Assembly: GCA_025174535.1 (NCBI GenBank)
Contig: JALBUN010000034.1
Location: 580,001 to 644,000, forward strand
Source of the DNA: Cantharellus purpuraceus
Lineage: Eukaryota > Basidiomycota > Agaricomycetes > Cantharellales > Hydnaceae
Direction of reading: 5' to 3'
DNA: 64,000 bases
The notes under the pieces are model-generated. The model was not told where the DNA came from. It saw only the letters and a list, made by a program, of their open reading frames with translations, and searched no databases. Made by a program: the position numbers and the translations under genes. Positions within the stretch are counted from its first letter, which is position 1; every line of letters begins with the position of its first letter. Positions 10,656 to 23,298 of the stretch are shown piece after piece.

Positions 10656-13487
10656 TGTAGCCAGCAGCAGAAGCTCCCAAGAAGGGGAGCTAGATCCTAG
10701 AGAAGTTGCAGGGAGTTCTCATAAGGAAGACTCTAGAAGAGAGTTGCTGCAATTGTGAGACTGCACAGATGATTGCACAATAGATTGTCTGTCAAACAAG
10801 AACCCTTCATCAAGTGGTTCTTTGATTAGAGAAGAAAGGAGGAGACAGTCATCCACTGTCTCCAACATTCCTAAAGGAAAGGAACATGCTCAATATACAA
10901 GCACAAGTAGAAGTAGCAATACTTCTACTAGGGAATTGTGCAGCATGGAGCAGCATGAAACCCACAGGTCAATAGCAAGATTGACTGAACAACTCATGCA
11001 TAATCAACATGAGATGAAGAGCATTAGTGAAGCTAGTGCTCAGGCAGCTAAGATGGCTGCTGAAGCAAGGCATGCTGCCACTACTATGGGGCAGCAAATA
11101 GCAGAGCTAGGAACAATGTTAAAATCACTCCAAGAGAACTCTGAGAGATGCAAGTCATGTTGCTGAAGATCAGATTCTCAACAAGAATCTGAATCTGGAG
11201 AGTCTGGACCTCCCTGGGGTGAGAGGGTCCAACCAAATGATCAGTTAGACAGAGGAAATGAAATTCCCCCAATGGAGGGAATTAGAGACCCAGTAATCCT
11301 GGTGAGGCAAGGATTACCAATCCAGATTGAAGAGGAAACTCCTCAATCTATGGCAAAGGAGCTTGATCAAGAGATTGAGCTATGGAAACAATGAGAAGTT
11401 GAGGCTTCTTGTAAACATAGATTAGCCCTTGAACAGAAGGCTAAACATGCAGAGTAGGAACTCAGCCAGCTGTTTAGAGAGCAGTGGCCCCACCAAGAGC
11501 TCAATGTGGCTGTCAATTTAAATTGACAGTCGTGACATGTGCTGAACAGTTATCAGCACATGTGAGTGGTGGGCCTTTCAGGAGACACCTGCCATGAGCA
11601 ATGAATTGGGTATCTCAAGAAGGTGTTCCCCATAACAGGGAACAATCAGTGCCATTGACCTTAGAAGGTCAAGGCATACTGGATCAATTGGACACAATTG
11701 ATTCTATTGACAGCATTACTCACATGGTGTGAGTAGCCATAGTCAATAATAGAGATACAGACCCAGAGAAGTCTGTACTTGCCAAGGCAGGCATTAAAGT
11801 ATCGCCTCCTGAGCAATATGCAGGAGGTGCAGATCTCAAAGAGTTTGAGATCTTTGTAGCAGGTATGCTATGATGGATGAAGATGAATAATCTCCTAGGG
11901 CCATCAAGTACAAAGTTTCAACTATTGTACTTAGGCACTCACCTTAAAGGGGAGGCCCAGAATGGTTTTACAGGAATGTAGAACACTATGACAGGGCAGT
12001 TGAAGACTGGACCCTGGAAACTGCAATCCAAGGATTGCAGCGTAGATTCCTACACACCCTAATGCATCACCATGCATCAAATAAGTTTGACTCTGTAATA
12101 CAGGGTCAAAGGACCGTTTACGAATTAATGAATGACCTAGATAAGTATGTAGATCACATGATAATGCTGCCAGATGCATACACATACAGGAAGAGGTTTG
12201 TAACCGCAATGCATGAACCTCTGAGACAAGAAGTCCTCAAAAAGGGCTTCAATGCTGAGTTTAGCAGTATCGAGCAGTTGTATGAAACTGCTTGAATGAT
12301 AGAGGAAGTGACACAATACCATGTGATGCCTGGAGAGCACGACTAACGCATCCCCCTCAACCCATAGACACTACTGGTATGATGAATATGGGGAGTCAAC
12401 CCACGTGTTATGCACTAGGTCTGATTGGGGGTCGGAGATTGGGTCGGAGTTCAGGTCGGAGTTCAGGTCGGAGTTTGGGTCAGAGTTTGGGTCAGAGGTT
12501 GGGTCAGAGGTTGGGTCGGAGTTGGAGCACGTTGTGGGGGTTGGGACGGACTTGGCTTCAGCTTATGTGCTGCGCCCTCACTAATACCGGTGTCTGAGAT
12601 TTCGGAGGTGGAGTATGACTTAGAGAGTTAGGATCCGACTTAGGAACTAGGTGTGATTCGATATTCGAACTGGGGTAGAAAGTCCCCAGTCGGGCAACTT
12701 AAATACATATTTTGAAATCTAATAATAATTACTCTGGTGATGGGTCTCCGAGGCCGACGGCCTTGCATGAGTATGTCCGAGTCCGACAGGGATGGATGTC
12801 CGGGTTCCTATGGTGATGCTGATGCATCAATCGGAGACGGATGGGCAGAATCAGCGGTGACAATCGGACAGGGAGATGGAGACGGCGGTTTCCAAATGGA
12901 GTATAGATTTCATATGCGCAGGGATCTGAGTGGATTGGATGGGGATCTGGACGTTAATGAATATAGTCATAACACCACGCCCCAAGGACGTGTGTATACG
13001 GCTCCCAACACACACTCACGACAAGTGAGTGTGTCAAGGTTGGAACCACATAATGGAAGCTCCAGGGCCAATTCCAACAATTACCTTTTCAAGGGTAATT
13101 ATCCATCAAAACCACCAGCACACGTGAGTGGTGATCAATCAAACAATGTTACTAGTAAGGTTGTGTGCTACAAATGTACAAATGTGGCCAGACAGGTCAC
13201 ATGCAATCTAGCTGCCCCAAATTAAAGGGCAACATAAGGTTGGCTGCAGTCCAAAAGGATGTGTCCTCACACATAGTGGAGGATAAGGTAGACAGATTCT
13301 CCCTGATAGAGGGAGAACATGAAGAAGCAATGGATGATCCCAAGGACCATCTAGACAAAAAAGTATCAGCTATAGAAGTGGCTGATGAATGGGAGGAAGA
13401 TGTTGCCCCATACGAATGGGATGACCAAGATGATGCCCCTGAAAGGGAGGCTATGCCAATGTATCGCTCTAATGCGAGACGAATTTG
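10656..13487 (+). pseudogene. Gypsy C gag (nonsense-ridden, split by solo LTR A)
   Basis: Gag would form the virus-like particle and bind the element RNA. The N-terminal part (10822-11166) is a helical, Gln/Glu-rich segment (ARLTEQLMHNQHEMKSI). The capsid-like part is best seen at 12035-12295 (HHHASNKF, LRQEVLKKGFNAEFSSIEQL). A CCHC knuckle follows the LTR insertion at about 13165-13215, damaged here, but intact as CHECGQIGHMQPSC in the copy at 23220. Stops, mostly TGA, occur at about 11163, 11391, 11870 and 12294. The copy at 22470 reads LQWLKM where this one has a TGA, showing secondary decay. After the knuckle an acidic tail runs to a TGA at 13487. Confidence 0.8.
12406..12974 (-). repeat. 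Solo LTR of Gypsy A (target duplication CCACG)
   Basis: 569 bp from TGTTATGCAC (plus strand) to CATAACA, flanked by CCACG at 12401-12405 and 12975-12979. The C copy near 23030 has the uninterrupted site with a single CCATG, confirming insertion followed by LTR-LTR recombination. Confidence 0.95.
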
Positions 13488-16400
13488 ACCCAATGATTGA
13501 ATTCCACCAAGACACACCTATGCAGTGCATTTCTGTAGTGCAACAAGATTCCCAAGAAGCAGGGAATCACAACAGCTGCATATAGCTGCTGTCAGTGTTG
13601 ACAGATCAGCCAAACCTATGTATAATCGTAGGAGCCGACAGAAGTCGACAGTGCAACCAGATAGACCATGCATAGACAACAAAACAATCTCTGGGTATTG
13701 GGAGATTAGTGGAACACTAGCCCATTGTCTATTAGACAGTGGGAACGAGGGGATAATGATATCCCCTGAATTCACATGCACAACAGGTATGAAGATATTC
13801 TGTTTTGGAACCCACAAAATTATGGTGTTAGGGAAAACTCTAAATCACTACAATTCCTTGAATGAACAGCTGAGAAGAATATCAAATCCTACTGCAGCAC
13901 AACTCCAGAAATGATTTAACGTTTGTACTTTGGTTACAATCCGTTGTAATGGTCAATGCAGATGATATGCAGGAAGGTAATACATTTCTTAGCAGTAGGG
14001 AATGAATAAGACTTCCAGAGTCTAGAGTTCACGGACGCTTAGAGGTCCAGATATTCCAAAAAGAGGGCAATGCACTTAGAGGCTAGAGGAAGTAGGTGGA
14101 TGAATCCAACCGTCCAACCAGTGACACTCTGAAGTGGGCAACAGCAATGTGTGAAGTAGCCTAGCAACTGCTTCACATGAGTTCAAGATCCTAATGCTCT
14201 GCTAAGGCAGTACACACTAGTAACTTAAACAAAGAGCACTAATGGCAGGACTATCAACAGACAATCTCACCCTGTAGATTTGTAGTCACATGAGGTAGAT
14301 ACTACTACACCCATGCCCAAAGCAGGACAATCACTACTTCAAGTGCAATCGAATACAGTTACATAACTGTAAGCGACCCTTGAACTGGACAATCAACAGT
14401 TACTGAGATATAGAGGATGACACTGTATGTCACTCTAGTCACACTGATGTGCAAATGATGGGGTAGAAAAATGGTTATTTATTCAGAGGCAAAATGGCCT
14501 CCTTATATACTGTATCTACAGGAGCTGACTAATCCGTCTACCTATTAATAGCCATGAGTCATGGCAGGAGTCAGAGCATGAGTCACCATTACTCAAATAA
14601 CTCAGGCAATACTCTGTTTCCTGGGCTGATCGGCACAGCTATGGGTAGCACAGCTTCTATTGAACTCTCCACCAAAAATGGAGTCAGGAGGTGCTGTGGT
14701 TGCCAAGATATTGAGGATTTACTGGCAGTGGTGACCAGATTGGGTTGGAGATTGAAATGAGTTATGTGATCAAAAATGAGTCAGTAGATCAGGTGACTCT
14801 GCTGACTTTGAAGCTGCTGACATCTGCGAAGTTTTGTGGGTCCATGTGGGTCCAAAACTTTGCCCAGCAGGACAATAAATTTGTGAACCCATTTCTGCAT
14901 GGAAAATTCCTGAAAAAATATGAAAAAATAGAGAAAAAAAAATTTGAATGACCCTAAATCAAGAGAAAGCAGCATGTATATGCTGATATTTTAAGGCCAT
15001 AAAGCGAAAATATACAATTTTGGGACCATAAACAAGATCTTTTTGGGGAAAACCAGTTCCCATACATATTCACACTAGAGCAACCCATCACACTGCAATT
15101 AGCATGCGTTGGGAGCAGGAGTACTATAAAGTTTGGTAGTTGGAACATTGAAGAATATTTCAATGTCACCAATGTTGAGTATTACGATGTAATACTTGGT
15201 ACCCCATTCCTATGAAAGCTAGGAATATGCCTGGACTTTAATGGCCCAGGCCAAATCATGATGGGAACTGAAGAAGTCCCCACCAAATGGAGAGCATAAT
15301 ACCAATGCCCTTCATACCCCATCACAGGGTATAAACTCAATACAAAGAAAGAGTGTTGGTGTGAATAAATGACGCCAAGGGGGTAACTCTAAACATGAGC
15401 TACCCACAACACAGTCCTTCCTAAAAGAAGGACTAGACTCAGTAAAGGACCCCCCAATGGAGGATCCAAATAAGAACACAACGCAAATAGCTTCGTCTCA
15501 TGAAGGATCAACCACTTACATGGCTGGTCAGATCCCTCAGTTGAGGGATCAATGGAAAGAAAAGTATGCTGACCTATTCGGCAGCATACCCTTAGAACTT
15601 CCCCCATTTAGGGAAGTTAACCACGAGATTAATCTTGTGGATCCTGACAAGTAAATACATTATCACTTGCCTAAGTGTCCAGAGCACTACCGAGCAGAAC
15701 TTTCAGAAAAAGTCCTGCAATACACCACTGCTAAATGGTGGGTATTGGCTACAGCCTGGCAGGCTGTACTAATGCTATGCATTCCCAAAAAAAATGGGAA
15801 GCTCCGCACCATGTTCGACTTGTGTGAACAGAATGATAATATGGTGAAGGATGTAACACCTTTCCCCAATCAGGACAACATTAGACATGATGTTGCCTGC
15901 TGTACATATTGATCTAAACTTGATATGTCTGAAGCGTATGAACAGATATGCATCAGAACAACAGATATACCCAAGACGGCATTTGCAACTGTCTTGGGGA
16001 CATTCATCAGTCAGGTCATGCAGCAAGGGGACTGCAATGCCCCCTTGACATTTCAGCAGCTCATAACCACCATTTTCCAAGAATATATTGGAAGATTTGT
16101 CCATGTATATCTGGACGACATATTTGTGTACTCTCATACTATACGAGAGCATGAACACCACCTAGAGATGGTATTCACTGAGCTCAGGAAAGCACATATG
16201 TTCCTGAGCAAGGATAAGATTGATCTATACTCAATGAGTATGGATTGCCTTGGTCACCTAATAGATGACCAAGGTGTGCATGCAGACACTGATAAAGTGC
16301 AGCAAATATGAGAATGGAGATGACCTAGGTCATACCATGAAGTCCAACATTTTCTTGGACTAGTGCAGTATCTGGCACACTATATGCCAGACATAACTGC

Positions 16401-17840
16401 GTACACAACCCCTTTATTGGGTTGTGCTTGTAATAATTGTCCATTCTTATGGATGCCACTGCTGGAGAAATGCTTCAAAAGCATCAAGCTCCTAGCATGT
16501 AGGGCCCCAATATTGAAGCCCATCAATGTCAATAACCCCAATACTATTTGGGTTATTACTGATGGCTCCAAAACTGGAGTTGGAGCCGTCTATGGACAAG
16601 GAAAAGATTGGCAGACCTGTCAGCCTGCCAGATTCCTATCCAAGAAATTTAGTGCTGCACAACAGCACTATAAGACCCATGAGCATGAGACTATAGCTGT
16701 GCTCAAAGCCCTAATGAGATGGGAAGATAAGCTACTAGGATGAAAGTTTGTCCTAGTAACTGACCACAAGGGTCTCGAATACTTTGAGACCCAAAAGAAC
16801 CTGTCTCCTAGACAGATTAGGTGGTGGGAGTTCTTATCCCATTTCAACTTCACCACCCTGCATATAGACAGGGTAGAGAACAAGGTAGTGGATTGTCTAT
16901 TGCGCTACTATGCTGATGACTCCCCTACATGAGTGCAGATGTATGTCTCAACCCTGAAGGAAAACTGCTCTTTATGGAATGGTTTGTCAAGATCAGGATG
17001 GCAGCAGTCACCTTCAGGTGACTGCTCAAGAAAAAAGAAAACAGAGTGCTAGAAGCTGAAGCACTCAATGTTCAAACATAATCATTGAATGATGATTCTA
17101 ATTCCTCTAAAGAAATAAAGGATGTTGGAGTGATGTCATCAGATGATGATGGAACACCATTGCGATCCCATGTTGAGCATGGGATCAACCTTGTGCAGAT
17201 TGTATGAGGCACATATAGATAGGATACTGTCCTTTCTAAGGTGCTGGAAGCACCTAAAGAGCATGCATGATTTGGCATGCATGATGGTCTAATATGGACC
17301 AAAAATATATACAAATGTGATGTCATCTGTATACCCCACTCAGTGTTCCTGAAGGGGAGGAGGCTGGTTGAGATAATAATTGACCATGCACACCAAGTAG
17401 TTGGCCACTTTGGTCAACTAAAGACCACAAATTACATTCAATGGTCATACTGGTGGCCAGGCATGACCATCAACGTCGAATCATTCTGCACTTCGTGCAT
17501 GAAGTGCCAAATGAATAAAGACAGTACAAAGAAACCCACAGGGCTTCTTCATAGCTTGCCAGTACCAGAGAGGCCCTGGCAATCAATAGGTATGGACTTT
17601 ATGGGTCCATTACCAAAATCAAATGACTATGACTACCTACTGGTAGTCATTGATCACTTCACATCACAGGTACATATAATACCTACAAATACGTGTGTAA
17701 CAGTGAAAGGAGTAGCATGGCTATTCCTTAAAGAGGTTGTATGCCTTCATGGTGTACCAGACTCAATCGTGTCTGATCAAGATTTGAAGTTCACGTCTAT
17801 CTTTTGGCATGAACTACAGTGGATAATGGGAGTGAAATGG
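13488..17840 (+). pseudogene. Gypsy C pol: protease, RT, RNase H, integrase (decayed)
   Basis: Aspartic protease with LLDSGNEG at about 13730, interrupted by the solo B LTR and resuming at 15067 (FDITNVKHYNIILGTPFL in the copy at 48700). RT at about 15667-16310 with IPKKNGKLRT, KLDMSEAYEQI and catalytic VYLDDIFVYS. RNase H at 16363-16915 with WVITDGSKTGVGAV. Integrase at 17277-17840 with an H-H-C-C zinc domain (DHAHQVVGHFGQ ... CTSCMKC), first Asp in GMDFMGP and second in VSDQDLKF; the region with the catalytic Glu is missing at the junction 17840. TGA stops at about 15911, 16309, 16319, 16741, 16931 and 17206 break it. No intact product is possible. Confidence 0.85.
13801..15066 (-). repeat. 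Solo LTR of Gypsy B (target duplication TATTC)
   Basis: 1266 bp, reading TGTTTTGGAA to CCCATACA on the plus strand, flanked by TATTC at 13796-13800 and 15067-15071. The C copy near 48580 shows the protease sequence uninterrupted. Its U3 carries a few TGAGTCA words near 14555-14590. Confidence 0.95.
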
Positions 17841-18258
17841 AGTTGGATCAAGGATCTGGAGTTCAACTTGTCAAGAAGGTACTTATCAAGAAGCTAGCAA
17901 CCAAGAAGTTGATAGGGAAAATTTAGTCGATATATGAACTACTGTAATAGACAGAGAGTAGCCCATATAAGTATGTGGAGAATTGAATGCTGAAACTAAA
18001 AGTGATAAGACAATAAGACAGATATGGAGTACAACATGGAAAGGAGTTTGGAGTTCAGACCCAAGTCCAAACTATACTAAGCAATATAAAAGAAGAAGGT
18101 TTGTTGTAACCCATAAGAAGAAACTACTTATAAGGAGAACAATAATGGAGTTTGGGGTTGATGGAGGTGGAGTTGATGGAGAATGGAGATGGAGATCCAG
18201 AGATGGAGATCCAGAGATGGAGATCCAGAGATCAGACTTGGTGTTACAGGATGTAACA
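17841..18258. other. Unassigned AT-rich segment, possible LTR remnant
   Basis: Between truncated C integrase and B-type RNase H lie about 420 bp with no coding signal. Features seen: three tandem GGAGATCCAGAGAT units (about 18190-18230) and a terminal palindrome GTTACAggaTGTAAC (18244-18258). Read on the minus strand it would start TGTTACATCC, a plausible LTR start, but no partner end or target duplication is visible. Confidence 0.35.
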
Positions 18259-19534
18259 GTCAGAATTGCTGCTATACTTCAGCAGATCCAACCTCTCAAA
18301 ATCAGAGATCTCAAAGGTATCAAAGGGTATGAGAAACTCAAGTCAGCTTATGACAAAGGACCCAAATGGTGATTCCCATGTCAAAAGATGAAACTCTCCC
18401 TAAGACAGGTACTTGGGATAAAGACTTTGAAAACACTACAGTTTCAGTAGAACAAGTCATTGCTTACTGGACTCATACCTTGAAACCAGCTGAAAGAAAT
18501 TACTCTCCTATGGAAAGAGAGGTGCTTGCATTATGAGATGGTCTTATCAAATTTCAACCCTACATTGAAGGGGAAAAAGTAGTAGCCATTACAGACCCTT
18601 ATCTGAAGTCAGACCTACCAAAATGTTGATAGGTGGTTACTAACTTGGGGAATGGTATTTGCTGCATACCCTGAATTAAAAATTGTACACAGAGCAGGAT
18701 GGGTTCACTCCAATGTAGACCCTATCTCCAGACTCAGGAGGAATGTTCCATACCAAGATGGACCTTCTTCTGATGACACCATTCTCACTATCCTGGACTT
18801 GGAACAGGATCCACTTGCAGATTTTTACTCTGACATCTCTCCCCAATTCGAAGCCAGGACTTTAATGTTAATGGCTGTGTATGAAAAAGAGAACCAGAGA
18901 ATTCCATGGAAAGTGAACTTCCATCCAAGCTAATACCAGCCTTGAAGAAGACTTCACCTGACAGCCAAAAGCTATAATCTAGTCTCTAGCCTTGCTCAGG
19001 AGGAGATTAAGAAAATAGTATGCCAAAGGTCCACTTCAAAAGGGTCAGATCTGAATTATGACAGGAGTTTAATTGGATCAGTCTGAAGCATCCTTTCTTT
19101 TTTTGAAAATGAAAATGGATTGTTTTACTTTGAAGATTGGAATGGCAATTACAGGCTGTGTGTACCCAAGGATGAGCAAGCTAAACTTCTAAGTGAAATT
19201 CATGATGAAATCACTGAAGGAGCTCATGTGGGTTATCACAAAACTTACAACAAGCTGGCTTCTACTTTCTATTGGCATAGAATGAGTAGAGATGTCAAAA
19301 AGTTTGTCATAAGCTGTGACATTTGCCAGAAAGCCAAACAAAGGTGACACACACCCATTGGATTATTGCAGCCCATTCCTATTCCAGAAAATCTGTTTGA
19401 AGTCATAACCATGGATTTCATCATGGAATTACCCAAGAGCAATGGGTATGATTCCATCATGGTAATTGTGGATAAACTCACGAAATACGGAATCTTTATC
19501 CCTACTCAAGGAACCATTAATGAGGAGGGAACGG

Positions 19535-20380
19535 TGTCGGTTTGCTTAAGGAATAGATCCTATAAGCCTGCACGCAACAGTCCTAGCAAACAGACAGTGT
19601 ATAACACAGTTGTTCAGCACTCCAAAGATCAATCAGGTCGAGGGGTAGAGGTAGCACTTAGTAACAGGGAAGTGGAATAGTGCTCTGTGGTTGGATGAGG
19701 ATGGGAGCAAAAGGTCAGTCCCGATGGCTGATTGTGCTCTGTGACTTAATGACAATGGAGAGCCCGGTTGGGAGGTACACGAAAGCTGGTTTCAGGAGAA
19801 GCAACCTCTCGGTGGCGGAGGGAAATCTGATCGTTGAACCAAGGTGCTTTGCCTCAGTGTAGAGATGATGGATTGTGATATAGAGCGTGAGGATAGGTCA
19901 GCAACGGCAACTGAAATTCTATCTCATGTTCAACTCTTCTATCCATGTTACAATATAGAGGCGAAATGCCGAGGAATGTATATGGTTCAATGGAATTGTG
20001 AAAGAATATAGGATCGCCAATGGCATAAGAGACATGGTGGGGATCTTGGACGTTGAAAGAGTTTTGGAAGTATTTTGACACATGGAGGTGGCTTAACATG
20101 CCTGTGGAGCTTGGCATATTTTTGATAGTCCTCTGTGTCCAGAGACCAGTGTGACGTATTATTAGAAGCAATGTTGGAGAGGGGAATAGAATTGGAAGCC
20201 ATGTGAATGATGATGAAAGGATTGGTGTGAATAGAAGGCTGATAATGATTGATGGCTAGAATTAGAGACTGAGGTGGAGAGGGAGTTGTGGTGCTATTTA
20301 AAAGTTGATATGAAAAGATGCTGGCGGAGTTGGACTGTCAGAGTGGTTCGATATACGTCCTCGAGGCGTCCTGGCTCATC
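19535..20380 (-). mobile_element. Internally deleted Gypsy E derivative inserted in B integrase
   Basis: In E sense (minus) it holds about 50 bp of unrelated 5' sequence, the accessory-ORF leader and ORF start (ATG at 20202), then a deletion that joins ORF codon about 103 directly to the last about 350 bp of the LTR, ending AACCGACA at 19535. The flanks AACGG (19530-19534) and AATGG (20381-20385) look like a target duplication with one CpG change, and the host integrase reads on across it. The ORF is frameshifted at SPPCL. Confidence 0.65.
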
Positions 20381-20900
20381 AATGGCTCAGTTATTTTTTG
20401 AGCATGTACTGTCCAAATATGGAATTCCTAAACAAACCATATCCAACAGGGATTCTAGATGGACTGACACCTTTTGAAAAGAGTTATGCAAACAATTAAA
20501 CATGAAAAGAGCTTTAACTATGGCTTATCATCCTCAAGCTGATGGACAGACAGAGATTTAAATCAGATGCTGGAAACTGTGCTGTGCTCTTATGTAATCC
20601 CCATGCATGACAATTGGGTGGCTTTCACTACTCCCTTTGCATTTTCCTACAATAACACTCCCCCCTGGGCTACTGGCCTAGCCCCTGCATTTCTACTCTA
20701 CAGATATCAACTGCATACTCCCTCTTCTTACCTGCATCCAACCCCTGATGGTGTAGCATGACTGTGTTCAACTGATTCAGCTGAGTTGACCATTAGATCT
20801 CCAATCACACTAAAGAGACACCACTTACTCCTGAGGTCAAAAGCACAAAGGCAACCAATTTCCTAGAGGAATTTAAAGCTTACCAATCATGAGCCCAGCA

Positions 20901-21666
20901 TGTTGAAAAAAAATTTCGCCTTGCTGGGGGTGTGTGGAGAGTAGATTTCGAATAGAGACAGAGGGAGTGATGGGAGCTGGATGTATGCATAGTCGAATTG
21001 AAGATATACTTGAGTAGTATCTTCCTACGAAGTTTGATGGGATTTGGTGTGATCTTCGTCTAGATATCGACAATTTAAGCAGGGATCAGGAGCAGATGAC
21101 TCGAACGAGAGTAAATGCTTAATAGAAAATCAACCAGTGGAGCTTAGGCTTCGCAAACTGGGATTCGAATATATGTTGCAATACTCTGGAAGAGTATGCA
21201 AAAGATTGTAGAAATACGCGTTCGTTCTGGAGTTATTCCAGAAACGAATAGTTCAGACAAAGTCAACAAAAACAAGTGAGAGTAAAATTCTCTAGTCCAT
21301 TGCATATCTATCTAGGCGTGTTTTATACAAGATATGCATGCTAATAACTCGTGATAAAAGTTCTGTGTCATTTGAAACATGGGAAAGAAACTTGTGATAA
21401 AAACGAAATGGGGGGTGGAGCCAATAGGGAAAAAATGACGAAATAAAATATAAAAGAAATATAGGAGAATGATCTGATGTGTGTGGAGCTTACAGGGGCT
21501 TCTCCTCTTCCCTCCTAACCATTTCCCCTTGCTTTCCTACCTCCCCCTCAACCTCCTGAGCCTCCTATGTGCTCCTATTCCTCCTATCCCCTCTGTTCCC
21601 TCTCTGTTCCCTAGAAGTCCGGTCTTCCAAATAACACAGCAGCCCCTGCAGTTCACACAGGTTGCT
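20901..21666. other. Unassigned insertion in B-type integrase tail
   Basis: The integrase reading breaks at AQHVE and resumes at AQQCSYNAG, so about 766 bp look inserted. The word TGTGTGGAG occurs at 20931-20939 and 21480-21488. Flanks GCCCAGCA and GCTCAGCA resemble an 8-bp duplication, but no terminal inverted repeats or coding signal support a DNA transposon. Part of 21490-21660 is pyrimidine-rich. Confidence 0.35.
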
Positions 21667-22135
21667 CAGCAATGTAGCTACAATGCTGGGTGCCTGGCCA
21701 TTAAATTTGAAGTAGGCAACTGCATTCTCATCAATCCTCACTCACTCAACCTCTTGAGCTCTGAATCAGGACAAGATAAGAAGCTCTTGATGAAATATGA
21801 TGGCTCTTTGAAATTCTTCAGAAATTAGGGCCCACTACTTACCAGCTTCACGTCCCCACTTCCTATGAATTCATCTTGTCCTCAACATTGCTCACCTCAA
21901 GCCATACTCTCTCTCAGACCCTTGTTTTGGAACATGGCCCATCAGGGCTTTGAATCATGCTGACTTCACTGAGCTACTGGAATATGAAGTTGAGAGCATC
22001 ATCAGTGAATGCTGGCACAAGGTTCAAAATGGCTGGCAAATTCAGGAGTTGCTCATGTGATTTGTGGGATATGACCCCTCCTACAATGAATGGCTCCCTC
22101 ATTGCTACCTCAGGAATGCTCCTGATCTAACTGAC

Positions 22136-23298
22136 AGTTGTGAAATGTGCTGAATAGTTATCAGCATGTATGAGCAGTGGGTCTCTCAGGAGACACCCAC
22201 CATGAGCAGCAAGATACCCAATGGGTACCTCAGGAGGATGCTCCCCATCACAGGGAGCAATCCACACCATTGACCTTGGAAGGCCAAGGTATCTCAGATC
22301 AATTGGACACAATTGATCCTATTGATGGCATTACTTGCATGGTACAAGAAGCCATAGTTGATAACAGAGATACAGACCCAGAGAAGTCTGTACTTGCCAA
22401 AGCTGGCAGAAAGATATTGCCCCCTGAGCAATACTCAGGAGGTGCAGATCTTGAAGAGTTCAAGATCTTTGTAGCAGGGATGCTACAATGGCTGAAGATG
22501 AATAATCTTCTCAGGCCATTGAGTACAAAGTTTCAACTGTAGTACTTAGGCACTCACCTTAAAGGTGAGGCTCAGGAATGGCATAAATGTAGAACATTAC
22601 AACAGGGCAGTCCAAGACTGGACCCTGGAAACTGCAATCCAAGGATTGCAGCATAGATTCCTACACATGCTGATGCATCATCATGCATCAAATAAATTCA
22701 ACTCTGTGATGCAGAGTCAAAGGACCATTCATGAGTTGATGAATGATCTAAACAAATATGCAGGCTGCATGATAATGCCGCCAGACACGTACACATTCAG
22801 AAAGAGGTTCATGACTGCAATGCATGAATCATTGAGACAAGAAGTCCTCAAGAAGGGCTTCAATGCTGAATTTAGCAGCATCAAGCAGTTATACAAGACT
22901 GCTTGAATGATAGAAGAGGTGACACGATACCATTGGGGTATGCAACACCCAGAGAATGCAATGAGCATGTCCTCCTCAGCTCATAGACCAGTAGCCCATA
23001 GAGCTACTGGTGTAATAAGTGCAGGAGGCTGACCCATGCCTCATGGATGTATGTACATGGCTCCCAATACACACTCACAACAAGTGAGTGTGCCAAGGCC
23101 AGAACCCCATAGTGGTGGCTCCAGATTTAATTCTAACAATTCCCCCCCTAAGGGTAATTATCAATTGAAACCACCAACTCATTTAGGTGGTGATTGATCT
23201 AACAATGTCACTAGTAACATTGTGTGCCATGAGTGTGGCCAGATAGGTCATATGCAACCTAGCTGCCCCAAATTAAAGGACAATATAAGGTCTGCTGC
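22136..23298 (+). pseudogene. Gypsy C gag fragment, second copy
   Basis: Matches 11520-13240 of the first C copy without the solo A LTR. Includes VLAKAGRKILPPEQYSGGAD, the capsid-like HHHASNKFNSVMQSQ and LRQEVLKKGFNAEFSSIKQL, and an intact CCHC knuckle (CHECGQIGHMQPSC, about 23228-23270). It is joined on the left to the B-type integrase end and cut on the right by a B LTR. Confidence 0.8.

Larger units (their letters stand above)
10656..17840 (+). mobile_element. Gypsy C, old and decayed, interrupted by two solo LTRs
   Basis: A Gypsy-order element (gag, protease, RT, RNase H, integrase) on the plus strand, truncated at both ends, with many stops. A solo A LTR (12406-12974) and a solo B LTR (13801-15066) lie inside, each with an exact 5-bp target duplication. 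Further C pieces at 22136-23298, 48353-49287 and 49881-51179 show the uninterrupted sequence at these sites. Confidence 0.85.
18262..22135 (+). pseudogene. Gypsy B-type pol fragment: RNase H, integrase, chromodomain-like end
   Basis: Starts inside RNase H (AAILQQIQPLKIRDLKG) and matches the B pol on the minus strand at 26900-25700. It continues through PELKIVHRAGWVHSNVDPIS, the integrase zinc domain (HVGYHKTYNKL ... CDICQKAK), the first catalytic Asp (TMDFIMEL), and after the E derivative the second (KQTISNRDSRWTDTF, NRD in place of the usual SDRG) and ADGQTE with the Glu. The C-terminus (NPHSLNLLSSESGQDKKLLMKYDG, then EYEVESIISECWHKVQNG, FVGYDPSYNEWL) resembles a degenerate chromodomain tail. 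It is interrupted by 19535-20380 and 20901-21666 and carries many stops. It supplies the integrase half that the B copy at 25451 lacks. Confidence 0.85.

Noticed and set aside
20893..21671. Possible hAT-type DNA transposon with 8-bp duplication
   Set aside because: One mismatch in the duplication, no terminal inverted repeats and no transposase.
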